NCBI RefSeq assembly: GCF_020687805.1
Contig: NZ_JAJEWQ010000001.1
Location: forward strand, 715,232 to 779,231
DNA length: 64,000 nt
Origin: Planctobacterium marinum
Lineage (GTDB): Bacteria > Pseudomonadota > Gammaproteobacteria > Enterobacterales > Alteromonadaceae
Reading direction: 5' to 3'
Made by a program: the position numbers and the translations under genes. Below, in pieces: positions 39,263 to 46,389 of the stretch. The notes below the pieces were generated by a model. It was not told the origin of the DNA. It ran no database searches and saw nothing but the letters and a program-made list of their open reading frames with translations. Every line of letters begins with the position of its first letter. The first letter of the stretch is position 1.

Positions 39263-40111
39263 TTACTGAGACTCTGTGGATGTGGATTGAGTATTGGACC
39301 AATGAGGATCGTAATATTGCATTGATAAACCGTAAGAAGCATAGATTTCCTGAAGTTCACCAGTTTCCAGCATCCGTTCAAGGAAATAGTCGACTTTATC
39401 TCGCAAATCTTCGGGTTGTATGTTTTTAACTTTTCGGGAGATACCCAGCTGAAAAACCCGCTCTTCACCTATGGGTTTATCTAAGAATCTGACATTGTGA
39501 ATCTCGCCTCGTTGCTCCAGATACCAGGTAAAAATTCGTTCGTTGACTGCCACGGCTTTTACCCGTTTTAAAAACAGCAGCTCAGGAAGCTTAGCCATTG
39601 TATTCACCTGAATTGGCTTAATGTTGCCCAGTGCCACCGCCTCATCAAACTCTACGCCAATCGAATTACCAAAAACCACACCGATATCACCGTGACTGTA
39701 TAAATCTTCCAGGCGTTCATAGCTAAAAGGTGTGTCGTTGAGTATTGCCAACCGATAGGTAGACTTGTGCAAAGGCTGCGCTCCAAACACCACATGCTTT
39801 CGGTAGCGGTCCATTTTAAACAACACACCCAGATCGATTCGGCCTTTGATGAGGTAATCCGTCGCTCTTTTTTGCGGTAACAGCAGGACTTTAAAATCAC
39901 TGTCTATGCGACTCACAACTGCGCGTATGACATCAATATCCGGCCCTTTTGCCTGGTTGTTTTCGATGATGTGGTAAGGGGCAAAGCTAATATCAATCAC
40001 ACCGATTTTAAGTCCTATGGGTTGTGGAGCCTCACCAGCCCGCGCCAGGGAAAGGTTAGCAATCCCCAACATCACCACACAGACAAAAACAAAGAGCAAT
40101 CGATATAACAT
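39263..40111 (-). CDS. Periplasmic solute-binding protein (SBP_bac_3 type)
   Basis: A 282-residue exported protein of the family-3 amino-acid-binding type, without transporter genes next to it. The signal peptide (RLLFVFVCVVMLGIANLSLA) is followed by IGVIDISFAPYHIIENNQAK, GPDIDVIRAVVSR, RATDYLIKGRIDLGVLFKMD and LRDKVDYFLERMLETGELQE. Such orphan binding proteins are common in Alteromonadales and may serve as sensors. ATG 40111 (MLYRLLFVF) is preferred to GTG 40129; neither has a strong ribosome binding site. Confidence 0.85.
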   Translation of the reverse strand: MLYRLLFVFVCVVMLGIANLSLARAGEAPQPIGLKIGVIDISFAPYHIIENNQAKGPDIDVIRAVVSRIDSDFKVLLLPQKRATDYLIKGRIDLGVLFKMDRYRKHVVFGAQPLHKSTYRLAILNDTPFSYERLEDLYSHGDIGVVFGNSIGVEFDEAVALGNIKPIQVNTMAKLPELLFLKRVKAVAVNERIFTWYLEQRGEIHNVRFLDKPIGEERVFQLGISRKVKNIQPEDLRDKVDYFLERMLETGELQEIYASYGLSMQYYDPHWSNTQSTSTESQ

Positions 40112-40207
40112 AGTGAACAAAAGCGTCACAAAAATTTAATAACAGAATAACTAGAGTGTTAACGACAGAACTGGAAAACACAAGTCATGAGAGTTTGCTA
40201 AACATCC

Positions 40208-40225
40208 TTATCAGCCCAAAAAGAA
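40208..40225 (+). repeat. Left copy of the 18-bp direct repeat
   Basis: TTATCAGCCCAAAAAGAA, identical to 45611-45628. It lies upstream of the solute-binding protein gene and marks the left edge of the accessory segment. An attL-like role is inferred. Confidence 0.65.
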
Positions 40226-40346
40226 CTGACACTGGCACCCAAAAAACGGGTAACTGTCAGATCAGGCCTGAGCTAGTACAGATTATGAAAATCAACTGTA
40301 CTTAACTCGATAGAACCCTCACATTCCTGCACTTTCAGTATCAATA

Positions 40347-40421
40347 CTTATATTATTTAATACCTCAAGGAGCTTTCAGCACTTCGTTTGAACTCCTCAT
40401 TGAGGTATTAAATAATATAAG
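40347..40421. repeat. Large palindrome near the left end of the element
   Basis: The arms 40347-40368 and 40400-40421 are perfectly complementary over 22 bp. GGAG (40369-40372) can pair with CTCC (40393-40396) past a 3-base bulge, leaving a 20-base loop. Two outer pairs cross each other: CTTAACTCG (40301-40309) with CGAGTTAAG (about 40426-40434), and TTCCTGCAC (40324-40332) with GTGCAGGAA (40437-40445). There is no T tract, so it is not an ordinary terminator. The 40112-40615 gap holds nothing else but a GCAGCC/GGCTGC hairpin at 40469-40482. Confidence 0.85.
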
Positions 40422-40615
40422 TCGCGAGTTAAGCAGGTGCAGGAAACCCAAATAAAAATGTTAACCACGCAGCCAAGGCTGCTTTACAGGAGCTTTAAAA
40501 CCCTAAACATATTAAGCCACCTAATCAATTTTCTTACGCAAAATCAATAACATTTCCTACAGACTAAGCATTGAAAAAATACAAACTAGTACTTTTTGCA
40601 AACCAACTGAAAATC

Positions 40616-41038
40616 ATGTCAGCAGAAACCACAGAAAAATCTAACAAACAAATTTATGGCAACGTAGATGTATTAGCAGAAAAGCCGAGGCTAGGTGCAT
40701 TGCGTGAAGATATAAAAACATTATTTGACAGCATCAGAAATTTCACAATTTCATTTGCGTTTTTAAATATAGTTTTGTTCATGGATAGCTACATTCCAAC
40801 TCTTGGAAACTACCCTTATTTTACGGCTTGGCTAATGACTTTGATCTTGTTTATTGCAAATGCACTTTTTTTAGCAAATTGTTACTGGTTTTATACAAAC
40901 TCTAAGCTTCGAAACATCAGCAAAGCCAGAGCATTCAGTACAATTTCAGGCTTATTTTTTTTCGTGCTTTTGTATGGACTTTGGTGGTTATACACCATAG
41001 ACCAAATCTTCCCAAAATTTGACGGCATATACTTTTAA
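40616..41038 (+). CDS. Unrecognised small membrane protein
   Basis: A 140-residue protein not matched to any family. Residues 1-40 are soluble and polar (MSAETTEKSNKQIYGNVDVL). Three membrane helices follow at about 45-65 (FTISFAFLNIVLFMDSYIP), 75-98 (YFTAWLMTLILFIANALFLA) and 112-132 (FSTISGLFFFVLLYGLWWLY). ATG 40616 is chosen because upstream codons look non-coding. The codon use appears AT-rich compared with the flanking chromosome, consistent with transfer. Confidence 0.6.
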   Translation: MSAETTEKSNKQIYGNVDVLAEKPRLGALREDIKTLFDSIRNFTISFAFLNIVLFMDSYIPTLGNYPYFTAWLMTLILFIANALFLANCYWFYTNSKLRNISKARAFSTISGLFFFVLLYGLWWLYTIDQIFPKFDGIYF

Positions 41039-41643
41039 CAATCGCGACTAAATAGTGCTCAAGAATTATGCTGTTGGGAAACCGCAAAGAAACAATGTAA
41101 AGGCTTGCGCTTTGTATTTTTCACTGTACCTGAAAGTTCTTTTTGTGGTTCAGTGTGACAATTGAACCAATGTGAAAAGCACCAAGCATTTTGAGGTTAT
41201 CGGAGTTCTCTTTTTCATCTCGCTCTAGGCTGAGGGTCTGAAACGTCAAATTATCAAACCGAGATTAGCACCCTGATAATCAGTTCCGGTCTGTGCTAAC
41301 AGGCAAAAAATAACAACAATTTTATGATAAAGCAATTTTGTCGATTTTGTAGCTTTTTAACATAATCACGGTTTCTGGAACCAGTCAGATTCGTTTGGCT
41401 TTGTGATTTTGTCCAATGTCTCAAAATCATATCTTTCAGTAGCGTTTTTAGTTGTAAAAGTGCTACTGTAAATTTTGGTCAAATTAACTATTTTTGAGTT
41501 TTGCTGGGTTAATGACGATTTGTGGACAAAACCAGCATTTTCAGGGGTTAGCTTCCAAGCATTCAATTGCATTTGCCCCCAGTTATTCCCAAAGAGAAAT
41601 CTGGTTGTTAAATATTGTCACCAAACATGAGAAAGGAATTGAT
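41039..41643. other. Non-coding stretch in the element
   Basis: A 605-base AT-rich gap without a plausible gene on either strand. It contains a 7-bp inverted repeat, TTAGCAC (41265-41271) with GTGCTAA (41293-41299). Short frames here lack ribosome binding sites and protein-like composition. Confidence 0.45.
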
Positions 41644-42264
41644 ATGAAAGGAACTAATGTAGGTGTTGTGCACATTGATGTAATAGAGGAGTCATTCTTC
41701 GATGAGTTCGTAGCAACAGTGGATCAAATGGAAGTAGGATTGGATTTAAAAAAAATGCCAAAGCCCGGTCCCTTTGCCTGTGCAGAATGGTTTATTCCTA
41801 CAACCATTGCCGTTTTTCTTGGAAAGCCATATTTTGAGTCCTTTTTAAAAGAGGTGGCAAAAGACCACTACGAATTTTTAAAGAAAGGGATATCAGAACT
41901 GTGTGACAAGACAATAAAAACTCGCAGGTTTGAACCTACTTTGTACTCTAGTGCAGGAAAGAAAAATAATGACAACCCTTATACATTGTCTTTTTCTGTT
42001 ATTGCCGAAACAGCAAGTGGTTTTACTTTCAAGCTTTTATTACCAAAGCTATGTGATGAATTTGAATATCAAAAAGCAACCGATGCATTTCTAGACTTCA
42101 TGGCAGATTATTATTCAGCAGGAGAGTTGTCTCAAGCCTATGAAATAATCAAGATGAATGGACGTCATAGAGGGCAAATTCTGGTTAAGTACAATCAAGA
42201 TACTTCAAAAATTGAATGGCAAGACGATTTACCACCAAAAGTAAGAGAGAGTATGTTGAAATAG
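41644..42264 (+). CDS. Unrecognised soluble protein in the element
   Basis: A 206-residue cytoplasmic-looking protein with no membrane segment, not matched to any family. It begins MKGTNVGVVHIDVIEESFFD, with ACAEWFIPTTIAVFLGKPYF and PYTLSFSVIAETASGFTFKL inside. It ends in a charged tail (YNQDTSKIEWQDDLPPKVRE). ATG 41644 is set by AAAGGAATTGAT upstream; the frame before it to 41494 does not look coding. The strand pattern hints at an alpha/beta fold, but no motif can be named. Confidence 0.6.
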   Translation: MKGTNVGVVHIDVIEESFFDEFVATVDQMEVGLDLKKMPKPGPFACAEWFIPTTIAVFLGKPYFESFLKEVAKDHYEFLKKGISELCDKTIKTRRFEPTLYSSAGKKNNDNPYTLSFSVIAETASGFTFKLLLPKLCDEFEYQKATDAFLDFMADYYSAGELSQAYEIIKMNGRHRGQILVKYNQDTSKIEWQDDLPPKVRESMLK

Positions 42265-42366
42265 GTAATTACACGAAGTTATTTAAAACTTTGTTGATGC
42301 AAGAACAAAGTAGTGACGCATTCGCTTGAATGCTACTCCCTATTACGTTCCCTAGTTATCGTTCAA

Positions 42367-42822
42367 CTACAGCAGTTGAATCAAATCTCCATACCCCCAT
42401 ATGAGTGTCCCCGATATAATTAATGTCGTAGTAACAATTACTGAGAAGCATCTTAATTTTTTAAATTTACGTTCTAAATAAACGCAAATGAGTAACCTTG
42501 GATAGGCTGAAGAAGAATCCTCTGGAATAAGTTTATTAAATGCCGACAAAAACCAGATTTCACTTAACAGCGGAATTAACACTATCAATGAGCCTGATCT
42601 GGCAAACCAAGTGTGAATGTCACGTTCAAAAGGGTTCCAGTAGACAAATGTTCCTATCAAGATTAAGAATACTGTTGTGGTCACTCCCCACTTTAACATT
42701 AATTTATAGGCCTCCTTTGACTGGTCACGAGCAGATTTTTTGGCTTCATCATTTAATTCTGCAAATACCTCTTCTAGGGGGGCTACCCAACTAGTTTCTA
42801 TTGTCATTCCCTGCTTTTTCAC
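42367..42822 (-). CDS. Unrecognised membrane protein in the element
   Basis: A 151-residue protein with a soluble N-terminal helix (WVAPLEEVFAELNDEAKKSA). Three hydrophobic segments follow, at about 47-64 (WGVTTTVFLILIGTFVYW), 77-97 (GSLIVLIPLLSEIWFLSAFN) and 127-145 (VIVTTTLIISGTLIWGYGD). No family recognised. It may start at Met6 (MTIETSW). It faces the 41644 gene convergently and lies downstream of the toxin-antitoxin pair on the same strand. Confidence 0.6.
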   Translation of the reverse strand: MKKQGMTIETSWVAPLEEVFAELNDEAKKSARDQSKEAYKLMLKWGVTTTVFLILIGTFVYWNPFERDIHTWFARSGSLIVLIPLLSEIWFLSAFNKLIPEDSSSAYPRLLICVYLERKFKKLRCFSVIVTTTLIISGTLIWGYGDLIQLL

Positions 42823-42897
42823 AGCTCCCTCTCTCGAATAAAGCTTACTCTTTTAAGCAACCACCGTTGAAACGGTGGCTTTATTGGTAATTTAACT

Positions 42898-43440
42898 TCA
42901 TGACGCTGCCTGATAGTCTTCCATGGCGGCAATAATCGACTCAATCGATATAAACATCAATGTTAATTCGATATCCCCGTCTTGCTTAGTAGCTATAGAT
43001 ACCATCCCCAATCTACTATAAAAGCCCACGGCATCGGGATGTGACCACAACACAACTCCTTTAAGTCCTGCTTGCTCACTAATTATAACAGCGCTTTTAA
43101 ATGCCTCGGCAAGTAAATCCCTACCAATCCCTCGTCCTTGATAGCGCAAATCGGTTGCGATCTGATCGATCATTAGCACTGGGACTTGCTTAGGGAGACT
43201 TCCAGTACCGACAAACCACGATTTCTCGAGGCTATGCACTCGCAATGTAATGTAAGCGACAATTTGATCGCCCATCATAACCGCATGACCTCGAATTAAA
43301 TTCTTTTCTAATTTTTTGGCGCAGCTCTTTACTAAAAAATTATTTAGGAACTTCTGACCGCAATCAAAGTCCTGAGTGCTACTTTTATCTATAATTATTT
43401 CTGTTAGTGGAAATATTGCCGGCTGGCATTCTTCTGTCAT
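42898..43440 (-). CDS. GNAT toxin, TacT/AtaT-like
   Basis: A 180-residue GNAT acetyltransferase of the toxin type that acetylates the amino acid on charged tRNA and blocks translation. It opens LTEIIIDKSSTQDFDCGQKF, and the strand VPVLMIDQIATDLRYQGRGI with GRDLLAEAF holds the acetyl-CoA loop RYQGRGIG. Then come GLKGVVLWSHPDAVGFYSRL and GMVSI. It lies six bases after the DUF1778 antitoxin gene. Together they form a type II system of the DUF1778-GNAT class. The target tRNA is unknown. Confidence 0.88.
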   Translation of the reverse strand: MTEECQPAIFPLTEIIIDKSSTQDFDCGQKFLNNFLVKSCAKKLEKNLIRGHAVMMGDQIVAYITLRVHSLEKSWFVGTGSLPKQVPVLMIDQIATDLRYQGRGIGRDLLAEAFKSAVIISEQAGLKGVVLWSHPDAVGFYSRLGMVSIATKQDGDIELTLMFISIESIIAAMEDYQAAS

Positions 43441-43446
43441 TTAAAT

Positions 43447-43740
43447 TCACCTTCGTTTCATCAAGGCCCTCAGTTCATCAGTTGGTTCTACAGGTTTACT
43501 CATTGCCCTATCTAACACATCCCAAGAGTCCCTAGTTAACCTAGTAACGTGGCTGGACTCGATTACTTGTAGAGCTTTTTCCTGAGCAATCGACAGCATG
43601 AAAGCGGTTAAACTAATGCCTTTCAAATCTGCTGCCGTTTCCAACTGTTGCTTCACTGTTGGCGTAGTTTTAAGTTCAATACGCGCAGGCTTTTCGTTAC
43701 CAAGCGCTGTTTTATATTCATTTTTTGCTAATGCAGTCAT
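43447..43740 (-). CDS. DUF1778 antitoxin, TacA-like
   Basis: A 97-residue ribbon-helix-helix antitoxin. RIELKTTPTVKQQLETAADL followed by KGISLTAFMLSIAQEKA is the DUF1778 DNA-binding domain. The C-terminal half (LTRDSWDVLDRAMSKPVEPT) is the part that wraps the toxin in TacA-TacT complexes. The N-terminal ~17 residues are an extension. It should repress its own promoter, probably through the CCGTACTATGTACGG palindromes upstream. Confidence 0.88.
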   Translation of the reverse strand: MTALAKNEYKTALGNEKPARIELKTTPTVKQQLETAADLKGISLTAFMLSIAQEKALQVIESSHVTRLTRDSWDVLDRAMSKPVEPTDELRALMKRR

Positions 43741-43889
43741 TTTACATAGTCCTGTTTAATTATTGATTTAAGTCATGGAGCCTCCTCAAATTATGTACCC
43801 ACAAGTACCGCGATTAGATTTTTCATTTATCATTCTCCGTTTTAACCTTATACATTTGAAACATTCATAACATTTAAAAACACATTCAA

Positions 43890-43960
43890 CCGTACTATGT
43901 ACGGACAAAGCCCATACTATATCGCATTGACACTATTGTCAACCATCCGTACTATGTACG
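43890..43960. promoter_or_regulatory. Divergent promoter with two palindromic operators
   Basis: The palindrome CCGTACTATGTACGG (43890-43904) and a second copy, CCGTACTATGTACG (43947-43960), are 57 bases apart. Between them the 16-base palindrome TTGACACTATTGTCAA (43927-43942) offers a consensus -35 on each strand. On the minus strand TTGACA (43942-43937), 17 bases, then TAGTAT (43919-43914) leads to the antitoxin. On the plus strand TTGACA (43927-43932), 17 bases, then TACTAT (43950-43955) lies inside the second operator. Antitoxin binding is inferred. Confidence 0.7.
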
Positions 43961-44553
43961 TTCAATGGCGAAGCCATGCTAGACAGGCTCCTGCGTCCCG
44001 CAGGAGTCGCCAGAGCTATTGGAACAAGAGATCTATTGGAATGGTAGTCACTAGAGATGCAAGAAGCTGTTCACTGATTCTGGGCGCTCTGATATTGATG
44101 AAACAACAGATCTCAACTCCCCTCCTGCTAGACAAAAGCGTTAGGTAGATTCTTTTGAATAATGAGTCTGTGACCGTTCCCGAACTAATTAGAATGGCCT
44201 TCTGTCGCCGCCTGGCTCGCCAGGCTAACGCGACGCCACATTTGCATAGCGCAGCGATCAAATTGCGCCGGGAGGCGCGCCTTATTAATATAATGAAGAT
44301 ATACGTGAATATAGAAACAACTCGGATATATTCACATAATTACAGGATGTAAATCATTAACTACCGGATATATTTTTATTTCTTGATTCAATGGGTAATC
44401 AACACAAAAAATAAGGCCGATTTTCCAAATTTTTTATATTTTTCTGGATTACATGAAGGCAAAAAAGTATGAAATCACACAACAGTAAAGAACGAAGCAC
44501 GACGAGAACCGGCTGAAGCCGGTGTGTCTAATTGGTATTTTTATTGTGACTTG
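43961..44553. other. Hairpin-rich non-coding stretch
   Basis: Immediately after the plus-strand promoter come ATGGC-GAA-GCCAT (43965-43977) and CTCCTGCG-TCC-CGCAGGAG (43988-44006). Further on is a GC-rich palindrome at 44204-44234 (GCCTGGC/GCCAGGC inside GTCGC/GCGAC). The short frames here are not convincing. The hairpins may belong to a structured RNA or to remnants of repeat cassettes. From 44290 to 44553 the DNA is plain AT-rich with nothing assignable. Confidence 0.4.
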
Positions 44554-45348
44554 TTAAATAAACAGTTCTGGATAAGTTTTTCTGATCACCGAAACAGGGA
44601 ACATTGCCTTTAACTTCAGAAACTCATCTATCTTTTGTCGATCGGAATTCTGAGAAAGTAGTCGTGCAGCCTTCTCTTCGCCAACCTTTTCTGAGAGCTG
44701 CTTCCTGTACTCTGCTTCAGCAATTATATGGTCACTATGTCCCTTATTTCGCAGTCTCCATTTTTTGAATTTGGCATCAATGCCCTCTTTTGTGTACTTC
44801 GCCACTCGAGTAAGGTGAGAAAACTTAACAGCCTTAATTTTTACTAACCAATTTTTATTGAGCCATTTAATAGCCGGTACTGCCCGTTTGTCGCCATTTT
44901 CCATAACTTCATACTGCAGAACCAAACCAAGAATATTCAACTTTTGGAGAACCCTAGACGCCTCGTAAATTGAGTCATTCGGGCGACCATTGTAGGTTTT
45001 ATAACCATCCGGTAAAAACCGGAGTAAATCTTGCCAAGACAAGCTTTTTGCTCCACCACTGCTCAAAGGCGTCTCTAATTTGAAGTTCGCCAGGTTCAGA
45101 GAAGCTATACATGCAGCTAGTAGTAGACAAATACTCTCCCTCCCCTCAGAGCGCATAAGACGTTTACCATTTAACTCTCCATCATTAATAGAACTGTGAA
45201 AGAAGAGCTCTTTTGCCTTAAAAGGTTGATAATAGAGGTCACGTACAAACCTTATTAAATCTTTTTGCATTGGGTGAAGGTTTTTGGTTTTTAAAATTGC
45301 ATTTAATGAATGACTTAGTTTTATTTTGTTGTGTTGCCTATTTCTCAA
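44554..45348 (-). CDS. Putative plasmid-type replication initiator (RepA-like)
   Basis: A 264-residue basic protein. The central part reads SIYEASRVLQKLNILGLVLQ, then KRAVPAIKWLNKNWLVKIKA and FKKWRLRNKGHSDHIIAEAE. In layout this resembles the winged-helix and basic C-terminal parts of IncFII-type RepA (a helix ending in '..L.elGLi', a beta hairpin, then a charged helix). I infer a replication initiator, not a certain match; a phage or mobile-element DNA-binding protein is the alternative. Upstream lies a structured RNA domain on the opposite strand, as expected for an antisense-controlled rep gene. Confidence 0.45.
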   Translation of the reverse strand: MRNRQHNKIKLSHSLNAILKTKNLHPMQKDLIRFVRDLYYQPFKAKELFFHSSINDGELNGKRLMRSEGRESICLLLAACIASLNLANFKLETPLSSGGAKSLSWQDLLRFLPDGYKTYNGRPNDSIYEASRVLQKLNILGLVLQYEVMENGDKRAVPAIKWLNKNWLVKIKAVKFSHLTRVAKYTKEGIDAKFKKWRLRNKGHSDHIIAEAEYRKQLSEKVGEEKAARLLSQNSDRQKIDEFLKLKAMFPVSVIRKTYPELFI

Positions 45349-45393
45349 TTGATTGTTCGCAAAGCAACCAAACCACTAGACAAAAAGGTACCC

Positions 45394-45501
45394 CTTCACT
45401 AAACTGAAAGTGAATTTTTAAACAGTCCGTAACTGTTTTTGTGTCAGATAGCGCCAACTATCTGGTTAGTGAAGAAGCCGCTTTTCTAAAGCGGTTTTTT
45501 T
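45394..45501 (+). ncRNA. Candidate structured antisense RNA upstream of the rep-like gene
   Basis: A compact domain is closed by CTTCACTAA (45394-45402) pairing with TTAGTGAAG (45466-45474). Inside are AAACAGT-CCGTA-ACTGTTT (45420-45438) and CAGATAG-CGCCAA-CTATCTG (45445-45464). Directly after comes a terminator, CCGCTTT-TCT-AAAGCGG plus seven T (45478-45501), oriented for the plus strand, where no protein gene ends. It lies 45 bases before the rep-like start on the opposite strand, the position of CopA-type antisense RNAs. The promoter is not convincing (TTGTTC...TAGACA near 45354-45383). The rest of 45349-45610 has further hairpins. Confidence 0.5.
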
Positions 45502-45610
45502 GTGCCCAAAATGCGCTCCTACGTTATGCGCGTTTTTTTGTAGGAGAATCTGTTTTTGTAGGAAGGAATATCCAGATTTTCTAGATAAGAAACTGATAAA
45601 TATAGATTTT

Positions 45611-45628
45611 TTATCAGCCCAAAAAGAA
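45611..45628 (+). repeat. Right copy of the 18-bp direct repeat
   Basis: TTATCAGCCCAAAAAGAA, identical to 40208-40225, overlapping the T tract of the rplT terminator. Just inside it, CTGATAAA (45593-45600) pairs with TTTATCAG (45610-45617). Confidence 0.65.
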
Positions 45629-45655
45629 AAACGGGATGCATCCTGCATCCCGTTT
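45621..45655 (-). terminator. Rho-independent terminator of the thrS-infC-rpmI-rplT operon
   Basis: On the minus strand, AAACGGGATGCA-GGA-TGCATCCCGTTT is a 12-bp perfect stem followed by a T-rich tract. It is 36 bases past the rplT stop. Its tail is shared with the right direct repeat. Confidence 0.93.
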
Positions 45656-45690
45656 CCCATATAAGAACTTAAGCTAAATTTGTTAAAAAA

Positions 45691-46047
45691 TTAAGCTAAT
45701 GCGCCTTTAGCGGCGTTTACTAATGCTGTGAAAGCTGCTTTATCGTGTACCGCAATATCCGCCAAAATTTTGCGATCGATTTCTACAGAAGCTTTTTTCA
45801 GACCATTAATAAAACGGCTGTACGACATACCGTTAGAACGTGCTGCAGCGTTGATACGTGCAATCCACAATTGACGGAATTGACGCTTGCGCTGACGACG
45901 GTCACGATAAGCATATTGACCTGCTTTAGTAACCGCCTGGAAGGCTACGCGATATACACGTGAACGCGCACCGTAATAACCTTTTGCAGCTTTTAATACT
46001 TTTTTGTGACGAGCACGTGCGATAGTACCGCGTTTTACTCTTGCCAT
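45691..46047 (-). CDS. rplT: 50S ribosomal protein L20
   Basis: Early-assembling 23S rRNA-binding protein of 118 residues. It starts [20 protein letters not shown], with [20 protein letters not shown] following, as in all L20. It is the last gene of thrS-infC-rpmI-rplT. In E. coli L20 represses rpmI-rplT by binding the infC-rpmI leader; the 128-base infC-rpmI gap here could hold a similar site. Confidence 0.98.
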   Translation of the reverse strand: MARVKRGTIARARHKKVLKAAKGYYGARSRVYRVAFQAVTKAGQYAYRDRRQRKRQFRQLWIARINAAARSNGMSYSRFINGLKKASVEIDRKILADIAVHDKAAFTALVNAAKGALA

Positions 46048-46063
46048 TATTCAGTCTCCTCTC

Positions 46064-46261
46064 TTACACGTAAGGTAACATGCGTTGGATCAACGCAGTA
46101 TCTGCATCATGAGCTAGCTTTTTGCCACGCAAGTGACGTTTACGCTTAGAACTCTTCTTAGTCAGAATGTGACGCAGGTGAGACTGTTTGCTTTTAAAGC
46201 GGCCTGAAGCGGTTTTTCTAAAACGCTTCGCGGCACCGCGATTAGTTTTAATTTTGGGCAT
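46064..46261 (-). CDS. rpmI: 50S ribosomal protein L35
   Basis: A 65-residue basic ribosomal protein, [20 protein letters not shown] at the start and [18 protein letters not shown] at the end. ATG 46261 is the family start. It precedes rplT by 16 bases. Upstream, 46262-46389 contains a GAGC-TT-GCTC hairpin that could be part of L20-mediated control. Confidence 0.97.
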   Translation of the reverse strand: MPKIKTNRGAAKRFRKTASGRFKSKQSHLRHILTKKSSKRKRHLRGKKLAHDADTALIQRMLPYV

Positions 46262-46389
46262 GATTACATACTCCGCATTTTTAAGGCTAAACACGCTAAA
46301 ACATTAAAGGCGTGCATAGCAATTGCTACATAGTCGCAAGGCGAACCCTTCGAGCAAGCTCAATGGATTACTTGCAGGCCTTACAACCT

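Larger units (their letters stand above)
40208..45628. mobile_element. Putative plasmid-like integrated element, 5.4 kb
   Basis: Bounded by the exact 18-bp direct repeat at 40208-40225 and 45611-45628. The right copy overlaps the T tract of the rplT terminator, a plausible target that would stay functional after insertion. By eye the inside is more AT-rich than its neighbours. It carries a toxin-antitoxin pair, a putative replication initiator, unrecognised membrane proteins, and many hairpins. No integrase, transposase or resolvase is visible, so the element would need help from elsewhere or be a decayed insertion. Confidence 0.55.

Noticed and set aside
43897..44148. Protein of up to 83 residues after the plus-strand promoter of the toxin-antitoxin locus
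   Set aside because: No ribosome binding site, and the frame runs through several hairpins; the composition is not protein-like.
40208..45628. Integron cassette array (toxin-antitoxin and unknown genes with hairpins between them)
   Set aside because: I looked for attC core sites (RYYYAAC and GTTRRRY in pairs) and found only an isolated GTTAGGT at about 44151; genes lie on both strands and no integrase is seen.
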